Source: Branchiostoma floridae
Taxonomy: Eukaryota > Chordata > Leptocardii > Amphioxiformes > Branchiostomatidae
DNA length: 64,000 nucleotides
NCBI RefSeq assembly: GCF_000003815.2
Contig: NC_049987.1
Span: 12,766,700-12,830,699, forward strand
Reading direction: 5' to 3'
Notes under the pieces: generated by a model
The model's input: only the letters and a program-made list of their open reading frames with translations
The model's database searches: none
What the model was told of the DNA's origin: nothing
In this document: in pieces, positions 26,101-34,639 of the stretch
Layout of the letters: each line of letters starts with the position of its first letter
Numbering within the stretch: the stretch's first letter is position 1
Made by a program: the position numbers and the translations under genes

Positions 26101-29100
26101 AGTTGTCTGATCTAAATGAAATTTTGTATGTGTAATAATTCATATCTCTATGGGTTATGTTGCAAAAGACAGCTCTGAACTAATTGTGGTTTCTGATTTA
26201 CTGGTGTTTGAACTTAGTCAGGTGCGAAATGGACCAGGTGTGAAATGGAACCAGTTGAGTGTCGCGCATTGATCCGGTTTTTGTATTTGAAAGGACGCAC
26301 ACCAAAGAAGACTTTTGATGAAATAAATGAAACTTATGGTGATGATGCCCCATCATATGACCTTGTAAAACGCTGGCATCCTGAATTCAAACGTGGCTGG
26401 AAGTCTGTGGAAACAGCTCCCAGACCTGGTCGTCCCTCTTGTGCCATTGATGAGGCATCAGTTGGAGGACCAACCTGGGGTGTCCTACAAAATCGGTGTC
26501 CAGAGCTGCATCAAACGATGGGAGAAATGCATAACTCTGGGTGATTCCTATGAAGAGAAAGACTAATAACTGTGCCAAGTTTCATTAATCTCCTGCTATG
26601 GGAAATGGGTCAGGACCATTACTAATTGCACGCCCCTCGTATAGCAGGTTCTATGAATATGATCATCATTTTGTTTTAGTTTCTTTCCCCTTTCTGTTTT
26701 ATGCATGGCTTAGTTTCTATCAATAATCATGCCCCCTTGATTTTAGGTACATGTCCATGCAGCTATGATTACATGTATTGGTGCTGTCAACAATTTCAGT
26801 ATGGATTTCAGGGTCTCCATTTTTAGGAGGAGATGGAAGTACATTTGTATCATCAAATTAACCTTTGAATCGGCCATTCTTGGCTGAAAATCCTGTTCTA
26901 AAACTTTTTTAAGTTTGACATGTTTATACCAAGTTAGTGAGTGACCTCCTCATACAGATGCTCCTCTTAATTTGTTCTTTGAAATTTCACAAATTGGTGA
27001 GGACATATGCCTATTGGGGAGAGGGGATAATGTTACAGGTAGCCATGTAAATGACAGTGATTTCACTGCCTATTGTTAACAGCCTTGCATGTATACCCAA
27101 TCCCTTTTCTTTTCTTTTCTTAGTAACAAACCAAGTACCTCCCTTTCATCAACATTACATTTTTACCTTCTCTTTCCTTCTTTCTATCTTCCCCTTCCTT
27201 CCTTTCTTACTTTGTTTCCCCTGCCATTCCCTTTTCCTGAGTTATGTGCAAATATTTGTTGGACGTATGGTCGCACAACAACATTGCGAATGTAAGTAAA
27301 GATAGTGAAAGGAAATCCATATGTTTCTTGTTTCCATTTCTTTCTGGTTTGCAGTATTTTGGCAGCTTTCTCCTACTTTCCCACCTCCTGCTTGCAGAGC
27401 TAGAGTATAATTAGAAGACTCTCGAGTATGATATGCAGACCATTCAGTGATTGTGACAGTTGCAGTAGATATTTGTAAGCCCACAAAAAGGACTAAATGA
27501 AAAGGCTGTCTGCATGCTACAACATACATTGTCATAACTTATACATGTATGTATGTGTAGCTCCAAATGTTGTATTTTGTTACCTGGGACTTGCCAAATG
27601 TTAAATGTTCATTGAGAAATTGAAAAACTGAAAAAGTTGAAACTTCAGTTGCTGCAATGGTCTGCTGCAGTGAAGTTTAATGGAAAACAATGTAGTGTAA
27701 TTTAGATATACTAGAAAATCAATAGATTTGTAAGATATTGTGACAATGTACTTTATTCACTGTCCTTACTGCTTTTCTATGCTTATGCCACTGCTATGAC
27801 AATCAGTTGATCTCCTTAAGTGTGTTTCTCTACTGCGACTCTTGTGTCTGTAAGCACCAGTAGGAGCTGTGCCTAACACTGTCTATTCCACCTCTCAGCT
27901 CTGTCCTCCTCGCTAACCCTGCCTGGCTACACCAGGTAATGCTTCACTCCTTCTCCGGACATATGACAGGATGCATGTTTTTTCATCTCCAAATATATTT
28001 CAAGCTGGGACTGCTGGTTATGATAGCTTATATCTTATAGCAATCTATCTGCAATGAGTGGAAATGATGCCTAAGTATCGTAATCACATGAATGTCAGCT
28101 GAACAATATCAATCATGTACAATAAAGAAAACAGAGAGAACTTGTGTTACATTGAATGTAAATGGTTTACTGTGATTCTTTTGACAAAAGAATGTGTTTT
28201 TGATGACTATTTTTGTTGTTGTTTATTCCCTGTCAGGTCCAAACAAGCTTTCTCACGACAAGAAGCATGAAGAGAAACATGACGAGAAAGGTGGGTGGGA
28301 TAGAGAGTGGTGTACTTGGGCTCATAGTGTTACACAAAACACATATAGAAATGGCTTCATAAACATGTTTGGCAGTAGACCAAAGATCGGTCATCTATAC
28401 ATTTGTATATAACTAGCTTATGATAAGTCTATATTTTACTTATAAGGGTACCATTTACATTGTCCCTATTATGCAAATGAGGTACATGGACAGACAGAAG
28501 TGTATACTTCTTTGATTTTTGCAATTGTTTTCTTACTAATGGTATTTTATTTTGTTTTGTTTATACTTAAGCTGCTGATCTGTGATGTTAACATTGTTGT
28601 GGAAGCTTCTCTCACTTACTAAACAAAAACAATATCATGTTAACTTGTACAGTTATAACTTAACATAGTGGCTTCTCATAGCCATATTATTATGTCTATC
28701 CCCTAACATTATTAACACTTTCCTAAGTTAAATAACAATTACCATAATATGACAGCCCTGAAGCAGTATTATCGACCAAGCCCACTATCTGAACTGACCT
28801 CCAACAACAAAATGTAAACTTACCTGAGGTTCTCTCGTGTCTTTTCATACCAAATATGAATGACACAAATTGTCATTTCCTCCAACTTTATCTACTACTG
28901 GCATAGAAAAACTGATTTCTTGGCTTTGATTACTGACTGACTGCTTTAACACATGCATATTTCACTAACCCAACACCTGTATCTATTCCCACCTCTCTGG
29001 AACCTTTGGTGTGTACTAGCTTGTTAGTGCTTGTCTTCGCTACTTCCTTCTGTCTGTGTTATTTTTATGATTTGCAATGATTTGTAAGAGCTGTAATTGC

Positions 29101-32100
29101 TGTGCTTGTCTGAGGGTGTTGCTTACAATACAATGTTCCTGTCTGTTTCTGCACTGCTGGTGTGGCGCACACAGCTGAAAAAAAGGAGCACACAGACAAA
29201 CCAACCAACAAACCCGACGATCTCCCTGCCAGGCACCTGGGTAGTCTGGGTAGAAAACCTGGCACACTACCCCCCAAACCTTCAGGTGAGAGGGTTTCAG
29301 GGGGGTGTCCTTTGTTGTTCCATGCTCCCATCCATCCATCCATCCATCCATCCAATCATTCATCCTTCCATTCATCCATCTCTCCAGCCACTTTTCATCT
29401 TGTCATCACTCCGTCCATCCTTCATTCATTCTTCATTCCATAAAATATGTGTTCAGTGTGAAAGAATGTGTCAAATCAAATGAACAATATCTCAACTTGC
29501 TCTGCCCCTCGTGTTTTCCCACCCCATTTTGTGACACTTTGGACTGTATTACAGCAGCTTCAGAAAGTTTGGGTTGAAATTTGGGCCACCCCTGCAGAAT
29601 TGTCATCCCTGACATGTATCCTGTGCAGAACGGTTGTAGTCCTGGGGAGAGGCTGTTGCAAGTTGCCAGTCACTTGTACAAATACAAGCTCCTGCGCCAT
29701 GTTAAATATTCTACCACAGGTCTTTGAAAGAGTGGCCCTGGTGTGAGCGGATTGAAAAGTTGCAGTCTAGCTACACTTGGGCAGTCATATTTAGTCATCT
29801 GAGTTTAATAGTACCAGGTTTTTATGTCCAAATACAAAAGTCAATGTATATGTAGAAAATATCTGGCTCTCATACATTTTGTACCAGCTACAGGAAGGTA
29901 TTACAATAAGGAAACACTGACTTGCATCCCTAGCTGTACTGACGGCCACCAGAGTATTGTAGATACAGATCTCTTTATTGTATGTATACATTTGTGTATG
30001 TAGCTAATCACTTATCTAGATACAGTAATTTGATGCACAAGGTTCCTCTCTCTCCAAGGTTCCATTGAGGAAAAGTTAGACAAAAAGTCGGCCACCCTCC
30101 CGATCATTCCTCCTAAGAAGCCGGGTCCTCCAACCACAGCCAAGAAACCAACCTTCGCAAAAAGTACAGAATCTCTCAACTCTACATCATCCACTGAACA
30201 AAATGCAGACGGTGGTAGGTTTATCTAGATAAAATGTTATGTATAATATGTCAGGTAGTTGTTAATGACGATTTAACATTGTATTGCAGTGTTCAAATTG
30301 GATGATGATTATTGATATCCTACAAAAGTCACAGTAAAGATGCACCTCTTCCCATATCATCATGAATTAATCACGGCATCTTTCCTGGGCCATAAATTAA
30401 TCAGGACTTGGAAAGGACATCATGAATTAATGAATGATTTTATCAGAATGTTTTCAGCTTGTGAGATCCGTTGTCAATTCTTACCAGACTGAGTATTCCT
30501 TGTACTATGAACCATAAGGGTAAGAAAGGGAGTGTCGTTTTGAGTACAGACAGTTATTGTCATTGTGTGTAGATTTGGAGTGTAGATTTGGAGTGTAGAT
30601 TTTCACGTATCTTTTTGATCCCACGTGATGCCAACTGTGTTTTTTTTTCTGTCATTTTGCAGAGCTTGGTAACTTTGACCACATTCAGGTGTCCCCAGAC
30701 AAACTGACACACCTGACAGCACAGAGAGCCAAACATCCCAACAGGAGACCCCCCTCCATGTTCGCCTCTCCTAAGGTGAGGCCTAGGGGGAGTGTACATG
30801 TGTGTGTTTTTTTTCATTGTCTATGAGTGTAATGCTCAATTTACAGGGTTTAACAGAACTATTGATGTAAACGATTGAGTGTAATGAGAAGGTGATTTCT
30901 TGATGTAGTATATATTCTATAATTTTTTTCATGTGGGTTGGCCCTAGAGCCTGCGCTGGGGGCTTTTTTAGGTGGGAGATGGTGTCAACCATATCACAGT
31001 GTATTGAAACAAACATTTGGTGTCCCCATGTATTATATCAAGATACACAGTCACATTTAATAAAGATAGGAACCAGGAGGTATGTAGATTATATACAGTG
31101 ATGAGTACGTATGCATCACATTGCTGTAGGAAGATGAGACTGCTTGAATTTGAAAAATGGCTCATTCCATGTTTGCTAGGCCTCAACTTGACTTTCAGAG
31201 CACAAAACAGTCCTGATAACTTCTGGATGTGAATATTTCATTGTTCTCTGCAACATTGGCTTGATATTCCACTCAAACATCTTACTTTGATTCCTACCAT
31301 ACCATACATGTATATATGGTTGAAAGAAAGACAATCATATCTTGCTCACTTGCAAAGAAGTCCTTCCTTCTCTACTCCTAAACATTGAGACTCCCTTCCG
31401 CCAATGTCTTCCGCAGTTTGCCTCAGCTTGCACATATTTGGAGGTACGTGTTGAACACAGTCAGCACACCTCCCATGTATTGTTGTGTTGCTTGTTGCAT
31501 GATACAGCCTGTATCTACCTGGAAGAAAAATAATAAAGGGAGGCGACCTATACAACATGTAGCTACTGGTGGTTTTCTGAACTGGGTGGTAAGTTCCTGC
31601 AGTTATGAAATACACAGAAAAGGTTGCAAGTGCCTTCAAGCTGCTTTCACAAACATAACTACTTCTGAAAATACTAACAGCAGGCTTTTGACCAGCACTT
31701 AGACAGTCATGATGTATAAAAGCACCATAAAAATCATCTGCTACTTGTCAGGTTTTGTACAGTTCTAACTTCATCCTTAGTGATTAGATCTGTTAGGGTT
31801 GACCATAGTTCTGTAACTGTAACCATTGAAGATGCATGATTACATTAGATCTACTTTGTCACTAGTAACATTGCAAAAGTTGGGTCATGTGGAAAAAATT
31901 AATGTAGATTGATATAGTCCACCTTTTATTAGTGATGCAGTATGCATATTGAAGAGAAATGACTCCTTATAACCATGAACAAATTAAAAAAAACTACTTT
32001 GTACTTTGTACCACCAAAAATATTAATACATGTAGCAACTTTGCTCAGATTCAAGTATGTTAATATGGTATAATTTCTTAAAGAGTGATTTGTAGGAAAA

Positions 32101-34639
32101 TGATATTCGGCAGCAATAACGTCTTGTCCCTGTGTTGTTCACTCATAATGCACATGAATGATATTTGATGAATTGAAGTGTCAGTGGCAATATCTGTATT
32201 AGACATCTTAAACCATTTGCACAATTGGAGTATTGTTTCTGCACTTGACTTTAACAGTTGTACAGCCATGTGACACCATCGTAACAAATGTAATATCCAA
32301 ACACATATTAGTGAAGGTAGATGTCTTTTTCAACCAAAGCAGCCTTGGGATTATGTGCTAAAGACAAACAACAGAAAACTGAACATGCTTTTCTTGCTGG
32401 ACTCAGTCAGAGTTGCTGGAAAGCCACAACCTTTTTATTTTTAGTTAAGAGTCATTGAAACATGCGTCATATTTTCTTGTCACCTCCAGGCTGAGAATGG
32501 GAATGAAGTGGAGGAGAGCAGGACAGAAACGGTGGAGAAAAAACAACCCGAGGTAATAAAAGAAAAATTGAAAGAAGAAAAGGAAGAAAAGGAGGAAGTT
32601 GTCCAGCCCCCCTGGGCTAAGGATATCCGTAAGGGGGCCTCTCTCAGGAGGGGGGTGATACCCCCTACTACAAAGGAGGTGAGAAAGTTTATGTCATCAG
32701 CATATTGTATTTTTGTTCTTTGAGTCACACAGCATTTTGTCAAATTGGAGCCATTGAGGATTTTAGGATTGCAGCAGATTTTTAAGTTTTACATGCAGTG
32801 TCTCTCTTTCTTTATTTTGTGACAATAAACTTTTCCATGATTTAAAATGGATGAACTTTATTGCTGGTATAATGTACATGTATTACATCAATGACAAAAC
32901 AATCAATACGATGAGTCTCGACTATTCTAAAAACTAAATGGACTGTGGTGTGTGTTTGTGATTGCTTGAGGTGATGTGATTTTTGGTTCACCTTTTCAAT
33001 GAACGGATATTTTTTTCTGCACACCAGGAGCCTCTGCCTGAGAAGAGACCACCACCTCCTGCTGTTCACAGGGCAAAACCAACCCTGCCGCTCCAAACAC
33101 CCGCAAAACCAGACAGCAAACCTACCACCCCTACAGAAACTCCTGTAACCACACCAGGTAAGCAAACCTACCACAACTACAGAAACTCCTGTAACCACAC
33201 CAGGTAAGCAAACCTACCACACCTACAGAAACTCCTGTAACCACACCAGGTAAGCAAACCTACCACTCCTACAGAAACTCCTGTAACCACACCAGGTAAG
33301 CAAACCTACCACTCCTACAGAAACTCCTGTAACCACACCAGGTAAGCAAACCTACCACTCTACAGAAACTCCTGTAACCACACCAGGTCAGCAAACCTAC
33401 CACTCCTACAGAAACTCCTGTAACTACTCCAGGTAAGCAAACCTACCACCCCTACAGAAACTCCTGTAACCACACCAGGTAAGCAAACCTACCACACCTA
33501 CAGAAACTCCTGTAACCATACCAGGTAAGCAAACCTACCACTCCTACAGAAACTCCTGTAACCACACAAGGTAAGCAAACCTACCACTCTACAGAAACTC
33601 CTGTAACCACTCCAGGTAAGCAAACTACTCGGTAAGCAAACCTACCACTCCTGTAACCACACCAGGTAAGCAAACCTACCACTCCTACAGAAACTCCTGT
33701 AACCACTCCAGGTAAGCAAACCTACCACTCCTACAGAAACTCCTGTAACCACTCCAGGTAAGCAAACTACTCGGTAAGCAAACCTACCACTCCTGTAACC
33801 ACACCAGGTAAGCAAACCTACCACTCCTACAGAAACTCCTGTAACCACTCCAGGTAAGTAAACCTACCACCCCTACAGAAACTCCTGTAACCACTCCAGG
33901 TAAGCAAACCTACCACTCCTACAGAAACTCCTGTAACCACACCAGGTAAGCAAACCTACCACGCCTACAGAAACTCCTGTAACCACACCAGGTAAGCAAA
34001 CCTACCACTCATACAGAAACTCCTGTAACCACACCAGGTAAGTAAACCTACCACCCCTACAGAAACTCCTGTAACCACACCAGGTAAGTAAACCTACCAC
34101 CCCTACAGAAACTCCTGTAACCACTCCAGGTAAGCAAACCTACAGAGCCACATGTAACCATTCCTATAGAACACCCTGTAACCACATCTATAGAACCACC
34201 TGTAACCACTCCTACAGAACCATCTGTAACCACTCCTATAGAAACATCTGTAACCATATTGGGTAAGCAAAAAGAAAGCTCATTGTATCTGGTAGAGTGT
34301 TTCATCATATAGTAATATCGTATATGGGACTAGGGACTTAATTCACCATATATCAAAGGGAAGCCATTGCTTCAGCAGTCCACGCTTGTTCCAGAAGTGG
34401 TCAGTTCATGACATGTGTAACAACGCCTCCTTCCTTCTCCCACAGGAACTCCATTAGACTCGAAGGCAGTAGAGGAGCTCCGTGGTGAGGTCCGGACGCT
34501 GAAGGAACAGATGAACAAGATGCAGTCGGACCAGAGACGCAGAATGAACGAGCTCCTGAACGAGATTGACGAGGAGAAGAAGGTGCGCATGGCCATGCAG
34601 GTTGAGCTGGACAGACTCAAGAAGCTGGTCATGTCATAA
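11152..34639 (+). CDS. CD2AP/SH3KBP1 (CIN85)-type three-SH3 adaptor, 720 residues
   Basis: This is a cytoplasmic scaffold that in animals links receptor endocytosis (Cbl-type partners) to cortical actin. Exons: 11152-11155, 19682-19839, 20686-20848, 22496-22735, 23270-23460, 23673-23736, 24002-24198, 24956-24982, 25941-25995, 28237-28290, 29175-29285, 30059-30214, 30663-30775, 32490-32678, 33028-33157, 34146-34262 and 34446-34639. They sum to 2163 nt, exactly 721 codons with the stop, and all phases agree. The order is SH3A (about 1-57), SH3B (about 115-175), the motif [14 protein letters not shown]3C (about 275-335), a proline-rich linker, the capping-protein motif (about 485-505) and a coiled coil (about 660-720). 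The linker [18 protein letters not shown] resembles CD2AP, while the first SH3 resembles CIN85, as expected for the single pre-duplication gene. The first coding exon holds only ATGG. An extra in-frame mini-exon array lies at 33158-34145. Confidence 0.93.
11194..11238 (+). other. G-rich tract with quadruplex potential at the start of intron 1
   Basis: Six or more runs of three to five G lie within 45 bases on the coding strand, about 40 bases past the first donor of the CD2AP-type gene. The pattern meets the usual G3+N1-7 quadruplex rule. Its position just downstream of a promoter suggests a transcriptional or R-loop role, which is inference. Confidence 0.5.
11240..13605. other. Intron 1 of the CD2AP-type gene, first part
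   Basis: AT-rich intron sequence with no exon, repeat or RNA that I can support. Confidence 0.6.
13618..13852 (+). mobile_element. 5'-truncated non-LTR retrotransposon (LINE) tail with target-site duplication
   Basis: The open frame from 13618 reads [33 protein letters not shown] and [19 protein letters not shown], then a stop. This is the typical extreme C-terminus of LINE reverse transcriptases (GHVLRM...GRRRRGRP...DR..WR). It ends in a GATGATGATG tail. The 12-mer AGTGTGCTGCCG occurs directly before (13606-13617) and after (13853-13864), a target-site duplication. Only the last 75 or so codons survive. Confidence 0.88.
13865..15508. other. Intron 1, second part
   Basis: It contains a weak relic of the TGTAAATGCA-type repeat near 14119-14215 (GCAAGGATTTAATTTCCTGG). 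Otherwise I see nothing. Confidence 0.45.
15509..15538. repeat. (GT)n microsatellite
   Basis: GT dinucleotide run with a short TTTT interruption. Open frames over it are low-complexity by-products. Confidence 0.9.
15721..17036 (+). repeat. Seven perfect copies of the 18-mer GGGGGTACGGACGCTACA
   Basis: Perfect copies start at 15721, 16094, 16459, 16823, 16844, 16862 and 17019, all on the plus strand, with three clustered at 16823-16879. The first three intervals are similar (373, 365 and 364 bp), but the DNA between copies shows no obvious repetition. Diverged relatives may exist, for example GAGGGGGTGTAGC near 16634. The element lies within intron 1 of the CD2AP-type gene, with no coding potential. 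I know no family with this word. Confidence 0.9.
17631..17702. repeat. Imperfect (GT)n microsatellite
   Basis: GT-rich low-complexity tract. The Cys/Val-rich open frame across it is not a gene. Confidence 0.85.
18172..18204. repeat. Short palindrome with AAGGAGGTT/AACCTCCTT arms
   Basis: CAAGGAGGTT and AACCTCCTTG flank a loop of about nine bases. The same arms occur almost back to back at 61853-61875, so this is probably a remnant of a dispersed element. Confidence 0.55.
18745..19085. mobile_element. CAGGGCTCGAAAT MITE, copy 1
   Basis: A 341-bp element with terminal inverted repeats CAGGGCTCGAAAT and ATTTCGAGCCCTG and internal GGGTGCAC/GTGCACCC palindromes. The flanking pentamer CATAC is duplicated on both sides. 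It is non-coding; the Cys-rich peptide read across it recurs in copy 3 because the DNA is repeated. Confidence 0.88.
19682..19839 (+). CDS. Exon 2: first SH3 domain (SH3A)
   Basis: The exon encodes [19 protein letters not shown] and [20 protein letters not shown]. It holds the ALYDY-equivalent, the acidic RT loop, the paired tryptophans and the FPDNFV strand of a functional SH3. The first base pair of the exon completes codon 2 (Val) across an 8.5-kb intron, giving [10 protein letters not shown], close to the CIN85 start. Confidence 0.95.
20849..22495. other. Intron 3 of the CD2AP-type gene
   Basis: I see nothing beyond ordinary intron sequence. Confidence 0.5.
22496..22735 (+). CDS. Exon 4: second SH3 domain (SH3B)
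   Basis: It encodes [20 protein letters not shown] and [20 protein letters not shown], a complete SH3 followed by a Glu/Lys-rich tail. The spacing from SH3A and the FPSNF variant both match SH3B of CIN85 and CD2AP. Confidence 0.95.
22854..22945. repeat. Foldback (long inverted repeat)
   Basis: The arms are near-perfect over about 35 bases, with a perfect core CTACTCAAGCAACTGGATAT, and are separated by about 20 bases. The transcript of intron 4 would form a stable hairpin. It resembles a short foldback MITE, but no clear target duplication is visible. Confidence 0.8.
24002..24198 (+). CDS. Exon 7: third SH3 domain (SH3C)
   Basis: It encodes [20 protein letters not shown] and [20 protein letters not shown], ending ELLPPEE. 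This matches SH3C of CIN85, whose exon also ends in LLPP. All residues that form the SH3 specificity pocket appear to be present. Confidence 0.95.
24568..24628. repeat. Imperfect inverted repeat around a CTTTCTCCCTG arm
   Basis: CTTTCTCCCTG...GCCT and AGG..GGCAGGGAGAAAG lie about 30 bases apart and can pair. It is in an intron of the CD2AP-type gene; function unknown. Confidence 0.6.
24956..24982 (+). CDS. 27-nt micro-exon encoding a PxxxPR motif
   Basis: Flanked by tgtag acceptor and gtacta donor, it encodes [15 protein letters not shown] fits the PxxxPR consensus bound by CIN85/CD2AP SH3 domains. It is phase 0 on both sides and so can be skipped without a frame change. The next exon continues [12 protein letters not shown], which matches the CIN85 linker. 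Confidence 0.75.
26068..26639 (+). mobile_element. Internally deleted mariner element with intact terminal repeats
   Basis: The 33-bp terminal inverted repeats begin CGAGGGGCGTGCAAT and differ at one position. They are flanked by TA on both sides (26066-26067 and 26640-26641), the mariner/Tc1 target. The element is 572 bp, less than half a full mariner, and sits in an intron of the CD2AP-type gene. Confidence 0.93.
26245..26544 (+). pseudogene. Truncated mariner transposase
   Basis: The frame starts [20 protein letters not shown] and continues with a mariner-type helix-turn-helix ([18 protein letters not shown], then the conserved TAPRPGRPS). After about 75 residues the sequence jumps to the C-terminal end, with [14 protein letters not shown] readable in another frame. 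The catalytic Asp-containing middle is therefore deleted, and the product cannot be an active transposase. Confidence 0.9.
26642..28236. other. Intron 9 of the CD2AP-type gene, after the mariner
   Basis: A pyrimidine-rich stretch lies near 27100-27240. No additional exon is supported. Confidence 0.5.
29328..29390. repeat. (CATC)n microsatellite
   Basis: A CATCCATC run just after the exon 29175-29285 donor. Open frames such as a Met-Asp-Gly-Trp repeat on the minus strand are artefacts of it. Confidence 0.9.
30663..30775 (+). CDS. Exon 13: capping-protein-interaction (CPI) motif
   Basis: It encodes [20 protein letters not shown]. The family CPI pattern is LxHxTxxRPK. Here the Pro is replaced by Ala (RAK), while Leu, His, Thr, Arg and Lys are kept. 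This region binds actin capping protein in CD2AP and CIN85. Confidence 0.85.
30776..32489. other. Intron 13 of the CD2AP-type gene
   Basis: No exon, RNA or mobile element that I can support. Confidence 0.5.
33158..34145 (+). repeat. ~46-bp minisatellite of mini-exon plus 25-nt GT-AG spacer
   Basis: About 20 head-to-tail units follow exon 33028-33157. A standard unit is a 25-nt spacer starting gtaagcaaacc and ending ctacag, then 21 nt that would encode ETPVTTP in the phase required by the flanking exons (phase 1 in and out). Some units carry gtaagt or gtcagc donors, some are 45 bp, and two have a short 16-nt or 34-nt form. A block of about 146 bp around 33600-33830 is itself duplicated. Exon 34146-34262 continues the same theme as purely coding 24-nt repeats ([16 protein letters not shown]). 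Confidence 0.92.
34146..34262 (+). CDS. Exon 16: coding Thr/Pro octapeptide repeat
   Basis: The exon encodes about four copies of an 8-residue unit ([32 protein letters not shown]) and ends in a gtaagc donor. It is symmetric (phase 1). The acceptor used here (cctacag at 34139-34145) has the same sequence as in the array just upstream, so any array acceptor could compete with it. Confidence 0.65.
34446..34639 (+). CDS. Last exon: C-terminal coiled coil and stop
   Basis: It encodes [20 protein letters not shown] followed by heptad-like Leu/Met spacing to LKKLVMS and a TAA stop. It aligns with the trimerising coiled coil of CIN85 (VEELRTQVRELRSIIETMKD region). Confidence 0.93.

Noticed and set aside
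27899-27935. Possible extra exon of the CD2AP-type gene (ctcag acceptor, gtaatg donor, readable as [12 protein letters not shown])
   Set aside because: It is 37 nt and would join phase 1 to phase 2, breaking the frame of the downstream exons, whose phases otherwise agree.
29040-29375. Open frame with a Met-Asp-Gly-Trp repeat on the minus strand
   Set aside because: It is the translation of a (CATC)n microsatellite and overlaps a real exon on the other strand.
33158-34145. CRISPR-like regular repeats
   Set aside because: Units are contiguous tandem copies with no unique spacers, they lie between exons of an animal gene, and the reading phase explains them. The same applies to the array at 38168-38488.
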